The notes under the pieces are model-generated. The model made no database searches, had not been told where the DNA came from, and saw nothing but the letters and a program-made list of their open reading frames with translations. The position numbers and the translations under genes were made by a program. From Ophthalmolycus amberensis (lineage: Eukaryota; Chordata; Actinopteri; Perciformes; Zoarcidae), in the NCBI GenBank assembly GCA_024529925.1, contig JAFEUB010000064.1, positions 186,001 to 250,000 of the forward strand: a stretch of DNA of 64,000 nt. The letters run 5' to 3'. How positions within the stretch are numbered: position 1 is the first letter of the stretch; every line of letters begins with the position of its first letter. Shown one piece after another: positions 48,001 to 59,925 of the stretch.

Positions 48001-51000
48001 TTACTCAGATCCCTCAAGCTCAGCGATGAGAGGCCTCATGCTTCTCATCCTTTTTAGGATTTCATAGAGTGCGTCTTTGCCACCTGACGTCAAACACTGC
48101 AGAATGCCACTCATCTGGTCTTGTGCTTTGTTTAAAGATCCCAAAGCCTCATAGTTCTCTTCTGAGATCCATCCCCCGTCCTTGAGCTTATCCAGGATGG
48201 CTCCTGTTTCGCACACTCTGTTTATCAGATCTGTCTGATGGAGATCCACAAACTGCTGACCTGAAGCAAATAAAAGCAAAGCAAGCGAACAGTGAACACT
48301 AGAAGTTGTTACAGTCACATGTAGAAATTATAACCCAAGGAACAGAAAAAGAAACGCAGAACTTAACAATCATTTTACTTATCATTTCTCAATCCTAATT
48401 TTTATTTATGCATATTTCTTACCTCCAGTGGTATCTTCTGGTATTTGTTTGGAGCGATCCATCCCTGAGATGACTTCTGCTACACAGTGTAATGGAATGA
48501 GATTTAATTAGTGGTGCACACAGAAATGAAAAATAACATTTAAAAAAAATATTCAACAGCAATGTTTATCTCCAAAAACAATGACAACTATTTATGTATT
48601 TCCAGATGCAACAATTCGGTAAGGTAGATGTTTAATTATGCTCAAGTTATAGTACATTACCCGTCTTATCCTCGGCTGCAGGTTTTGTCTGGATGGCAAA
48701 GGCTACAGGACCTCTGATGGTAAATCCGAGGTAAAAGGAAACTCGCCGTGGTCTCCAGAGGCTGTTTTGGCGGTTTGCATCCACCTCAATCACTTCGTCA
48801 TCAACAGATGCAAAGACTCTGTAGTTTCGTACCACTCCTTCAACTTTGACAAGGCGTGCTTGGACCTCGGGAACTTCGAAAATCTTCTCGTTGCTCCAAT
48901 CTTGTTTTGTTTCCTCATTTTGCTGTAGGAACAAATTTTCGAGGACCTTTCTGTGAACAATTCTGTTCAGGTCTTCACCATTTCCAATGAAGAACAGGGG
49001 CCGGAGGTACCTCGATCGAAAGTGTATCTTATACGCAACTTCGTAAGATCGGTGCATCCGCCGAATTAATTCATTGAGGTCGAGGACACATTTGGCTTCG
49101 CTGCCTGTAGGCCAGCACAGGAGGAGGGCTAACATGTGGAGCTCAGGTGAATCGTTGGGGATCAGAGGCATTCTCTGTTTGAATTCAGCCAGATGTTTGC
49201 AATCAGAAGGAGATATTGCTCCCATATTTCTTAACATGATGTGAGCGAGGATGTAGTTGACCAGAGCTGCGACTGTATCTTTCTGAAGAAAGATCTCTTC
49301 CCACCATGTAGTTATTTCTTTAAGGTCCGATTCAGTGCATTCTCTGTCAAGACACGAGAGTACTCCAGCTGACGTGTCCGCGAGGCTTTGTTTGAGCTTC
49401 TGGATGAGATCAGCGCCTTTTTCTTTGAAATCTTTGGATGGGGAGTTTCCGACAAAGTACCTGTAGCACTTTGAGGTGTCTCTGGAAATGTACGCGGGAT
49501 CGTCTTTCATGTGAGGCTTTGAATAAGTCAGATATTTATCGAAGAATGCACATTTTCTCTCGATCTCATCTCTGAGGCTGTTTATCAGATCGTTAAATCT
49601 GAAGAGTTCGTCGTCTCCAAGTGATTCCAGGACAGAGCCCAGGGACACATTCTTTGTGAGAACGTCTCTCCAAATATCGTTCTGACTGACAAGCAGGTCA
49701 TACACAAGGTTGCAGACCACCACATAACCAAACTGCCCACTGATGTTAAAAACATGCGAGACTTTGGTATTGCCATCTCCTTTCATCTCCGACCCCCGTT
49801 CATTTTCAGCAAGTGTTTCTCCATCTTTGAAAGCTTCAATGGCCTTTGATGCTAGTTGCAAAATTTCTCCTGGTTTGGCAGGACGCTCTTTGTTCTTCAA
49901 ATGGTTCTTATGGACCTGGCCCAGTGTATCAGCAACAAAGGAATTTAGAGGATCTCTTAGCTTTGCTCTCTTTGCCCACTTTTCAGCCTGATTGTAGTCT
50001 TTCAGTTCTGTGTAATAAAAACGAGCAAGCGCTTGTGGAAAAAATGGATTTTGATCAAACAAGTTTGACGCATCTGTTAGAACTGACGCACTCTGTTTAT
50101 TGTTCTCAATCTTTTGAATATCTAGAATGAGCCTAGAATAGCTTTCTTTAAACTCTGTTCCATCGATTGGATCCTCTTCTTTTTTCATGTCTTTTGGTTT
50201 TGTTTCTCTGTTGGTGAGCATGTCTTTGATGAAACCAACCAAAAACAGAGGAGTCTCATTAAAGCACAAACAAGTCAAGAAGTTTCTTGCTGTGTCACTT
50301 CTGGTCACACCGGATCGAGCCATCAATTCAGTACAACACTGTGCTATCATAGGGTGAGCCATGCAGACCTTTTTTTCAGATCTTCCATCTTGTTGGAATG
50401 TGATGATGAGATGGCTGAAGGGCTCCATCCTCTCCTCCAGAGAAAAGTCTCTGTGGCGGTAGTCGTCATGTTTGAAGAAGACCATGCACTGGGACTCCAG
50501 GAGGAACGAGCCTGGTACATAAGCATTGAGCAGGGATAAGAAGGCAGCGGCAGCGAGCTGGGTCTTCTGTGGTCTATTGGCTTTTTTGGTGGTTTTGAAA
50601 ACAGAACATGCCTCTTGGATGTAAGCCTGAGAGAAATTAGTTTGCATTATGTTAAAGCCGTGGAATTGTTTGTGTTCATCACTGTACCTTGTGCTCAGTT
50701 CTTTCTTTTTCTCATCAAATTTTTTCTTCTCTTCTTCAGAAAGTTTCTTTTGTAGGACGATATGGTCACTCTGTCGAACCACATCCTTTCTTACACAGTT
50801 GAGTAAAATCGCCACAGGCATATGGCCGCGGACGTGTATCTTCTGCTCAGCAATCGTCATCTTAATGGCGTCTTGCAGTTCTTTCATAATCTTCTCATCA
50901 TTCACCAACAGCAGCACAGTGTTGCCTCGACTGCGTGCTGTGAAAAGCTGGACCACCTCTTCTGCAACCTTTGTGATGTCTGAGGTTGAGTCCGTTAGAA

Positions 51001-51385
51001 CAGCACTACTGTAGGTTTTCCTCAAGTCCCACAACACCTTCATGGCCAATGTGGTTCCCCCGCATCCTGGCTGGTGGAACAGTTGAACAGTTAATATTCC
51101 TTGGCGTTTTCTCCTTTGGTGAATTGTATCCACAAGTTTGTCGTATCCATCTCGTTCGATGAAGGGAGTTCCAGTGCCATCTGACTCTCTCTGTTCACTA
51201 ATGTGAAAGTTTAACCATTTGGGTGGGGCCCCTCTGTAAAAGTTTTCCTCTGTCTGATGAAGAAGTTCTGAAGGGAAAGACTCTCCTTTGAACTGATTTG
51301 CATCGAGAACATCCAACAGTGAGAGGGAATGTTTGATTTCTAATTTTCCACTTTTAGCGGTGGACAGGGCTGCTCCACTTGCCAT
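48001..51385 (-). CDS. SAMD9L-like P-loop/TPR protein with C-terminal CARD
   Basis: Exons on the minus strand: 51385-48661, 48479-48423 and 48260-48001, joining in frame to 1013 aa. The large first exon lacks the SAM, Alba and SIR2-like parts of mammalian SAMD9L and begins shortly before the NTPase. Visible: P-loop-like HQPGCGGTTLA at about 104-114 (no lysine of a canonical GK[ST]), Walker B-like TVLLLVNDE at about 156-164, a TPR-like ALARFYYTELKDYNQAEKWA and SFVADTLGQVHKNHL at about 452-495, then the OB-fold-like end with RSRYLRPLFFIGNGEDLNRI and FYLGFTIRGPV. The small second exon is a linker. The last exon encodes a CARD at about 930-1010 (FVDLHQTDLINRV, ILDKLKDGGWISEENYEAL, LKRMRSMRPLIAELEGS), closest in feel to ASC/NLRP1 CARDs. 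By family it should be a cytosolic, interferon-inducible defence protein; CARD contact with caspase or ASC partners is inference. Confidence 0.88.
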
Positions 51386-51390
51386 CTCAG

Positions 51391-51402
51391 ACTTTCAGTT
51401 TC
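51391..51402 (-). promoter_or_regulatory. Interferon-stimulated response element
   Basis: On the minus strand the sequence reads AAAAGAAACTGAAAGT; its GAAACTGAAAGT part matches the ISRE core GAAANNGAAA exactly. It ends five bases before the ATG of the SAMD9L-CARD gene. If the gene has an upstream non-coding exon the element lies in an intron or acceptor region rather than a core promoter. Confidence 0.5.
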
Positions 51403-51565
51403 TTTTACCTTATTAATGTAAAAAAAATAAAAATAAAAAAGTCGAAAAAAGAAAAGTATGTTATCTTGGAATGAGCTATTGAGCAAATGGGAGAACACAC
51501 AAATGAATTCGGAACCTTTGTAGATTATGGGTTTATATCATTGACATAATGCAACCCAAAGGGTT

Positions 51566-51573
51566 CCCCCCCC

Positions 51574-51604
<31 letters not shown>

Positions 51605-51608
51605 ACAC
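51566..51608. repeat. C25 homopolymer joined to (CA)n
   Basis: Twenty-five C residues (51566-51590) pass directly into nine CA units. Confidence 0.95.
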
Positions 51609-51806
51609 GAAATAGTGAAAGTAATAGTTATTAGTATAAAATAATAAACATTTAAAAAGTAGCCACAGGTCAAGGAGTAAAAGAATAATAACCTTTCTGA
51701 CTACTGTGCATGGCATCATAAGTTCATATATTAACATTACAACAGCACTCATCTTTTTAGACAAATTGAAACTTCACCATGTTTGCAGTATTAAAATTGT
51801 TCTTAC

Positions 51807-51850
51807 CTTTTTCCAAATGTTGCAGAAGTCCTGAACATGTCATGCACTAC
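51807..51850 (-). other. Possible 5' non-coding exon of the SAMD9L-CARD gene
   Basis: On the minus strand GACATGTTCAGGACTTCTGC leads to ACATTTGGAAAAAG followed by a consensus donor GTAAGAA, about 420 bases before the coding exon. The acceptor would be TTAATAAG at about 51409. Tentative. Confidence 0.3.
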
Positions 51851-52665
51851 ATTGTGAACGATAACTGCTGAAACCTGAAGGGTGTTGGAGGTACATATAT
51901 GCCACATGCCACACCCACAATGGGTGTGATTCCAGAGAGATATGTGAAGCTGTGAATGCCAGATAAAGTTATGTTATGTGTTTGTAGCGGTCATTCAAGG
52001 TTTCATTTGCTTCCTTCTTGAAAATAAGGCAAATAAAAAAGTTGAATGAGTGAAATCTTGTAGATTTGGCCTTGTGGATGACAAATCCAAAGATGTCTTT
52101 TGGTATTGCTGTGTTATTTTCAATGTTTGCTGTGAGTATCGTTTTATTGGAAATGCCAAGGGTTTCCTGTAAAGGGAGGGGTGAGGTTATTTGATCTATA
52201 CAATGCAGAGGACAGTGAATAAGTATCTCCGGCATAATCAAAGCAACTTCATCACCACAGCTGTACAAACAGAAAAAAAGTAAAGAAATGCCTTATAATA
52301 AAATTAAGCAATCTACTGGTTATCATAGTGCACTTTCAGTTTAATTTCCTTTACTCCTCAAGAGGAAACATAACAATGCATTCCTTCATTGACAGTTTGT
52401 TCCTGTGGTGATTTAAACCTGTTTGTCAGGTTTCACCAGTTGTATTAAATCTCTGTGGTTGACTCGTTCAGATCGATGTATGAACATTGAGGTACAAGCA
52501 CCAAAAGTCCGACATGACACCTTTATAATACTTGTTTTGTTGAAACAATAGCTCACAATAGTTTACTCAAGGAGCTGGTACCAATTTTTTTAAATAAATA
52601 TTAAATATTGTTTGGTCAGCGTTACATTGACTGTAATCCGTCATCTCGAATCAAACTGTCTGCAG
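51851..52665. other. Upstream region of the SAMD9L-CARD gene
   Basis: AT-rich with no supported exon or recognised repeat. Confidence 0.35.
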
Positions 52666-52990
52666 CTGTGTCTTAAAGGGACAGTTCCCCTCAAAATAAT
52701 AGGGGAACTGTCCTCGTAGCTCTAGTGCAGTAATCTGATTGTTTTGCTGCGAGTTGCCTAGTTTTGGAGAAATCGGTCATAGAGATGGCTGCCTTCTCGC
52801 CAATACAATGGTACTATGTGGCACTTGTAGTGTGCAAAGTGCCAAAAATATATATTTGAAAATAAATCACAGCAATGTCTCTTTCCAGAAATCATGACCT
52901 GATGACTCAAGATAATCTCCAGAGTCCAAATAAACTGTTTCCCGCTCTTTCCTCAATATGCTATCTTTGGAGTTTTGTAACCTCACAAAC
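52666..52990. repeat. Probable teleost interspersed repeat
   Basis: GGGGAACTGTCCTCGTAGCT, CAGTAATCTGATTGTTTTGC, TGCGAGTTGCC, GAGATGGCTGCCTTCTC, AAAGTGCCAAAAATA, TGTCTCTTTCCAGAAATCAT and CAAGATAATCTCCAGAG match in order a family I recall as abundant in fish. Unverified. Confidence 0.45.
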
Positions 52991-54589
52991 CTCTTCGAAA
53001 GAAAGCAACTTCACACAGCATAGGTTAGCAAATATATTTTAATATATAATATTTATATTCATTTTAGCACAATGACAATGGCATAATTTCAGTTCAGTCT
53101 CATTTAAATCATGACAAAAAGCCACACCTTTGTATTTACTTGAATAATACCTCATATCATATTTTGTTGCAGTCATTACAAGATAAATCCTGAAGTACGT
53201 CTTGCCCCATGAGAGGAAAACCTTAAAAGAATTTTCTAACAGCATTGAGCCCATGGCATCCAACGGGGTTATGTTATACGCGAAAACAGAAAATGGATGC
53301 AATGACGCTCCTCGATGCATCGTTAAGCACAGCAGCACATCCCACGTAATCTTTGTCACTGATCTCAAACCGCAATTAAGCAACGAGCCTTGACTAACAT
53401 GAACAACTGGATTGACAGTGAACATAAAACCACACCTGTGACTTGCTACACCATTTGAGAACGAAGCACATTACAAAATAACAAGCGAAATACGAGAGAA
53501 AACCTCCACTGACTGACTCTCAAGGCAGTGACACACAGGACAATTCAAGAATTTAACTCAGCAATGTTACGTGAATCAAAATGATGCTCTTCTAGCTTGC
53601 TCTTGAATGCTGCCCATCTTCACTATTGGATCAAAAGTGACGGTCAAATCCACAGATGTGTCAACTCTCAAAAGCTATTGAGATATTTTGTGTAACACTT
53701 ACACATTATTAGACTTTTCAAGTCCAGTCTGACACCTCTGGAAAACAAACCCTGCCTCAACGACTCCTCTCACGCCGAGTCAAATAGTTCGATGCCTGTA
53801 AACCACAGTGATGTTTTTCCAGCCTTACATTTAAACCTCCAGTTACATTGACCACTCACCGCGCACACAAGCCACAAACGTTACTGTGACCAACTTAAAT
53901 AAAGATTGTTCACTACAAACATCATGCGACGTTGCTAAAAGTCAAGCAATGGCATGAGTTCAAGTCCCTTCGCCACTGCAAGTGAATCAAGTCGGTACTT
54001 TTTACCTACGAAGGGAAAGCTTGCTTTTTTTATGCATGAATTGTAAACTTTATTCGTCAGCTCTGGAGAAACGCAGGTGCGGTTAAAAAGCTTGTATTCA
54101 GGAACGGCCGACTTAATGTGACTCACACTGTTCCCGTGATGGTTAAAAATGTGCAAAGGAAAACATAGAAACAATGCTGCACAACTTCACACAAAGCGAC
54201 GTCGACATTCAGCATTCCTAACATTAACACTCACGACTAGTTGCAGAGGTGTGGCATCTTGTTCACATACCAGAGATGTTTTGACCTACACCTTTCTCTC
54301 TGCTCACACCTCAAACAGCTACAACCCAAACGATTCTTCATTCTACTTACACGACTCTCTACCCAGCACTTGTACTCATGAAGCTACCTCTTCACTCCAT
54401 CGCTTCCTCCCTGCGCCCTTTAACCATTCGCCGACACCTGACGTAAAAAATAAAGCGAATAGGGAGCCTCAAGTGTTCAATATTGAATATAGAAATATAG
54501 AAACAAACTATGTAATTCAAGAGATGTATTGACGCTCGACTTCATTATGATGAAATATGATGCTATTTAGCCTAACGTGGTTGCACATG

Positions 54590-54860
54590 CTACTTACTTG
54601 TTGCTAACTAGCTAGACTGGATTGTTTAGCTGTATTAGCTAGCTTCCTGTGCTCTTTTAGCTAGTTTTCTGGCTAGGCAGGTAGCATGTGCGGCCTTCTT
54701 AAGCTAAATAACATGTTACAGTGTGTACGCACACACCTTGCATGGCAGCTGGATTCTCTCGAGAATCCGGGGATCACTTTTAAACTCAATCAAAAATCGT
54801 TTATTTGATTGAATCAGAATTTGACACTGTTAAAACTCTAGCTAACAGACGCTAACTGGC
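54590..54860. promoter_or_regulatory. GCTAA/TTAGC-rich patch, possible unannotated 5' end
   Basis: Dense TTGCTAACTAGCTAG, TTAGCTAGC, TTTTAGCTAG, CTAGCTAACAGACGCTAAC words. In this window such patches otherwise sit at the 5' ends of TOX4, SUPT16H and the TRIM gene. No exon or TATA box is recognised nearby, so function is a guess. Confidence 0.2.
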
Positions 54861-55760
54861 TAAATTGCTCAATTGATTGTTTTACTCATTTATACATTTA
54901 AAATTGAACATTTTGTGGCTCCATACAGCACTAGAGTGATTTCTTATTTTTCAGAAGAGGGTTGTCAATTGCCTCAATTATCTTTTTGTATTTTATTCAG
55001 TAGAATAAGAAAATACTGCTAATGATCTGGTCATAAAGACAAATCCGGGGTCAACATTTCTTGAACTTTCCACACACACCTGGCCCAACATTTTAAGACT
55101 TTAGGTTACACTTCACATTTTCTTTCTCTTGGTGCAATGTGCAAGTGACAACACGTCTCCTACGAACAAAATGGCAGATTATGACTTTGTGACTGCTTTT
55201 ATCTTTTGTCATGATTTGGAAACTCTCTGAATAAAATCATTTCACGAGCAGTGACCACGACACATCTGATCAAATACGACACAGTAAAACAGAATATGTT
55301 ACATATCAGTTAATACAATGAAATGAGTATCACTTCTTTTTTTTGTTTTTTTTTTGTAAAATCATCACCCAAAGCCGAAACAGCAAAACATGAATGAAGA
55401 GAATAACATGAATTATAAAAGTTTTGATGCACGTAAGCAACACGTTTCCCTCCCCTTGATTTGCTTCCAGTTAGTAAAACAAAATCAGGACACATAAAAA
55501 CAACAATATATAGGCATTAAATAAATTAATCAAGCTCAAAACAAACAGTGATATATATTCAAAATACATATTTACAACCTAATAAAATGGAAAAAAACAA
55601 ACAAAGAAAGCACAGTCTTATCCTGAAGGGAAAACAATACTCTTGATTGAATGACTTTTAATTGACGGTTAGCATTACATGCTGAACACCTCCACACAAT
55701 ATCTGCCTCTTCAATTCCTACTTTATCTATACTCATGTGTTGGTTATAATCAGGTATAAC

Positions 55761-55766
<6 letters not shown>

Positions 55767-55818
<52 letters not shown>
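55767..55818. repeat. (TA)n microsatellite
   Basis: About 25 uninterrupted TA units, the longest in the window. Confidence 0.97.
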
Positions 55819-55823
<5 letters not shown>

Positions 55824-56941
55824 TAGTAGGTTTATACTGTTGCAGCATTTACTTAGTTGATATGTACTTGGTACATGGAAATCCAGATTTGACATCATTT
55901 GTGACTGATATGTTGATATGTGCCAATTGGCGAGAGAAAGCTAAGCAACGCCAAACATTTAATCCACCTGGTGATGAGGTCAGGGGGGCTGTGCCATGGT
56001 TAATATGGTGACTTTAGAAGGGTAGGAAACATAAAGTGGATATTAAAAGCAAAAACAATGAATGGAGAAAGGTGCGGCACATTTCCCTGCTGACAGAAAT
56101 TGTAACACTCCAGTGAATACGCTGCTAACCAGGAGCGTCTAGTGCATCACACAGTTTGATTTTTTGTCTTTTTTGATGTTTACATGGACAAACTACTGAC
56201 ACACTACCACACGACTGTTAACTGTTGAGTCCATGGCCTACCCTACTGAAATTCAGAGAGATTAAAACAAATTAAAAGTCACTTGGTCACATACATCTAA
56301 ATTCACAATTTGCTATTCAAAGAGCACGTCAAATAAAAAGAGAAGAAAAAGGAAAAATAAAATACAATGGCCCAAATCCTCCCTCGCTCATATTTTGTAC
56401 AATAATGGAGAGACATGCTAAGATCTGGAAAGACAAACCTGCCTTTTGGTTCGTAAGGTCACCAAAGCTCTTCTATGAAACTGGTGAGCGGCAAATATTT
56501 ATGGCCAATAATCACATCCATTTTAACGCCGGGAAAGACCATTACCCAGAGGTCATAGCAGTAAGTATAACTGCCTCCCTTTGCCTGACAATAAGCTCCC
56601 AGTTCAGCTCTGTGACAAATGCAGTGGTCCCACTTTGTGTTCACTAGGTTCAAGCTACAGGAGGGCAGCTACCGCTTCACTTGGGGTCATTCCTAGCGAA
56701 GGGACAATCCACCCAGAAATACTTCAGACACTGTTGTACATTACCAATCTGAAAAGATCAGTGCATATGCCAGGATACAAAATCACGTTGCATTTCTACA
56801 GTTTTTGGTATGACTTTTTGGAAACACCAGATAAAGAGGACTATGACTTAGAGAACTAGTGCGGTGGCACAGCGGTGCTTTGAGCAGAGGAATCACTTAA
56901 GTTATTATAATTCATAAACAAACATCAAACTGTTCGTGGCG

Positions 56942-57045
56942 CTAGAGGTAAAGTCAGACGATCACCAAAGTCATCAGGAGTCAGCCTCTGACGACCATGA
57001 ATGTGTGTACCAAACTTTGAGGCAATCAATCCAATAGTTGTTTGG
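56942..57045. repeat. Fragment of a teleost interspersed repeat
   Basis: GCTAGAGGTAAAGTCAGACG, ATCACCAAAGTCATCAGGAG, CTGACGACCATGAATGTGTG and GCAATCAATCCAATAGTTG. The last word is shared with the repeat at 32690-32925, of which this looks like the left part. Confidence 0.45.
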
Positions 57046-59454
57046 TGGTTTACGTTTTTAATTAGTCTCAGTTGGGCTTATACAATTTATGAGTAGCCGA
57101 AGACAATTGTTCGTTGCCTTTCTTGAGGTAAGCTGGGAAAATGCTGATAGGCCCTACATTCGTGGAGACATAAACTGTTTACCTCTTACCATACAGAGAC
57201 ACAGTCATAACGCCGGATCCCTTTTAGGGTTACAGGCATCCAGTTTCCTTTGTTTGATGGTTCCATGTCAAATATCCTGAATGTCCTTATTTAGGCAGGT
57301 AGTACGTTCTGTAAGGGGTTAAACATTCCCTGCAGGGATGATAATCACCAGATTTGGGATGGCACTACGCGGTTTGCACTAGTATTGATCCGCTCTATTC
57401 TCCTTCACCGAGCTTCAAAGAATGAATTGAATTCAAAGCACAGCATATATAACAGTGTTAGAGTATTTAAGGGTGGAATAATCCTGTCAAAGTACAAAGA
57501 AACATGACCACTATTGGATTACTGCAGGCATTAAAGGACTATTGGATGCTTGTTACCTTAACACTTTGCTTGCAAAGCAGTAGAATAGAGTTCTACAGTA
57601 TAGTTGGTCAAACAATGTCCCAGGGAAGCAGGGAAGTAAAATGACACTGATAGATTTTTATGTGGGTTTTTTTTTTCCGATCCTACAGCTTCAATAACGT
57701 CAAAGATGGGGGCAGAAGTAGATCCACCGACATTCTGAAGTCCTTAGCAAATTTCAGAATAAAAGTACTCTCTGTAAAAGTGAGAGACGTGTGTGCCGGC
57801 GTCCGTCTTCACGCGAATTTCGGGGATAAACACAAAGTCTGCTAAGGCTTCAATGCGGGGGGGAAAGAGACACAGTGTTCAAAAGAGCAGTTATTATGGT
57901 TAAGTTTCAACAGTCTTGCTAGTTATTATGTTGGTGCATGGAGGGAATGGCATCGTCAGCTGGTTATGAGCCGTTGGGTGTAGTAGAGATCTTTGTCACG
58001 ATCTACTCTATGTACAGTTTTTAATTAAAGGTCATGCTTCTATCATCACACGCCGTGTTAGCGCTCTGACATTTTCCCTCTTTCTTTCACTTTGATCTGC
58101 GCTTATTCGTTTTATTCAGTTATTTTCAGTTATTTTCAGCAGTGCAACAAATAAAATAGTGAAAGAAAGTTTTGTCTCGTTTAAGTGTCACGCAACACAA
58201 CATTTTTCACAAAGTAAATGCAATATCCAATACGATTGCTCAATATATACTTTTGTTTCTCTGCACTTTTACTGTTTTCTTTCATCTCAATTTGTCACAG
58301 ATATGTTGAATAGTTTCAGATTAGATGAAATTAGGCCCTTTAGTTACAAAGGTGAAGTTAACGTACAGTTGAAATCCGAGTGTCCTCTATGGAACACACA
58401 CTGCCGGTAAATATATATTATTTCTGCTGTACTTTCTTATATTATTTGTATATTTACACCTCTAGCCAGCTCATACGACAGCCTTTCATGCCAACTGGTC
58501 CCCTTGATGAAACGAGGACCTACAGACAGGGAACCTCCATAGTGTAGAAATAATTACTCAACTTTCCCATCTAAATAACTCCGCTATGATTATACGCTAA
58601 AGGCAAATATTGGCTTTTCCTATGAAAATCAACTTTAAATATCTTCTTCTAAAATGTTAGACTTTTTTTAGTTGTTCTTTAATATGATATAATTATCTGT
58701 GTAAGAGTAAAGGGAATGCATACAGCACCTCTAGCTGAGGAACAGTGACCGCCCTGTCCTTTAAGTTTGACTTAAAGTTTCGTTTAAAATACAGCTAGCT
58801 CATGGCAATACGGCCAAAAGAGGCAGAAAGATGGAAACTTGGTAACTGTAATTATTTGTATTGAACTATATGGAGTTTAAAGGAATAGTTTGACATTTGG
58901 GGAAATTCTTTCATTTGCCCTTTTTACCTAGAGTTAGATGAATGTGGCATCTTTTCATCACACCCAAAATGTTGACTGTTTCTTTCCCCCAAATGTTGAA
59001 GCATCCCTTTCAAATTACAAACGCACCTGAACTATTAGAGCAGCTACACACAAGCACAAGAACCCTCATAGAAAACAACCAAAGCCGTACGCGGGAGATT
59101 CAGATTCATTTTTTAATTAATTTCTTTTTCTCACGCATTAACTTAAGCCGCAGTTTTGTTTAAAAATATGTTTTTGATAATATAAACCATGTAATTACAT
59201 GGTTTAGTTTCAGTATCTTAATCTGAAAGTTTTCATTCCATCAGTTTTTGACATTTTGGCTGTTTTGCATATTCAAATTGACTTGAAAAACACTGCTGAA
59301 TTATTAGTCATTGTCATGCATCACTGCACAGACAATGTATCCAGCTTCATATAAACTTTGCCATTTCGATTTGTTGTTAAGTGTTTCAAGGCGGGGTTTG
59401 TAGTTTTAAATCATTGTGGATGTAGTTATTGTCTTAAGTATAATTAACTACACT

Positions 59455-59495
<41 letters not shown>

Positions 59496-59627
59496 GCACA
59501 GCATCACAGATCGAACAGTGTTTACAGATTACTCTCATTCTGAACTGACCCATCAGCGTTTGAAACGAGAATAGACTTTCTCTCTCTCTCTCTCTCTCTC
59601 TCCTCACACACACACACACACACACAC
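59455..59627. repeat. Paired CA, TC and CA microsatellites
   Basis: CA at 59455-59494, TC at 59578-59602 and CA at 59605-59627. They lie 300-470 bases after the PEA15 stop and so are probably transcribed as GU- and GA-rich tracts in its 3' UTR. Confidence 0.9.
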
Positions 59628-59925
59628 TGTCGTCCCGTCTCCAGATTTCTTCTTCTAACGTCTCTTTTCCCGCAGCTTCCCGTCTCCCCTCAGCTTGGGA
59701 AGAGGCTGCATCGCTACAATCCGATTCGTTGCTTGGTTGGTGTCCGCGGTTATGTGGTCACGGCTTGTGTTAGTGCAAGGAGGGTGCGTTGCTGGATGTG
59801 TGTGTGTGGGTGTGTGAGGGAGGGTGTGTGAGGTGGGGGAGTGATGGGGTTGGTCAGAAACGGTTGGTCGGAGTGCCAGGAGTGAAGAAATCAAGGTGCA
59901 AAGATCAGGGTTGCGGGTCGCGACC

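Larger units (their letters stand above)
52991..59925. other. Gene-poor region; part likely PEA15 3' UTR (minus strand)
   Basis: No coding exon that I can support on either strand in almost 7 kb. The part next to 59925 must include the PEA15 3' UTR, but I could not fix its end: several minus-strand AATAAA words exist (plus-strand TTTATT, e.g. near 58100). Within it are a TA microsatellite (55767-55818), a GCTAA-rich patch (54590-54860) and a repeat fragment (56942-57045). Confidence 0.4.

Noticed and set aside
54149..54532. 127-codon plus-strand frame
   Set aside because: Thr/Ser-rich, no recognisable motif and no splice support in an AT-rich gene-poor stretch.
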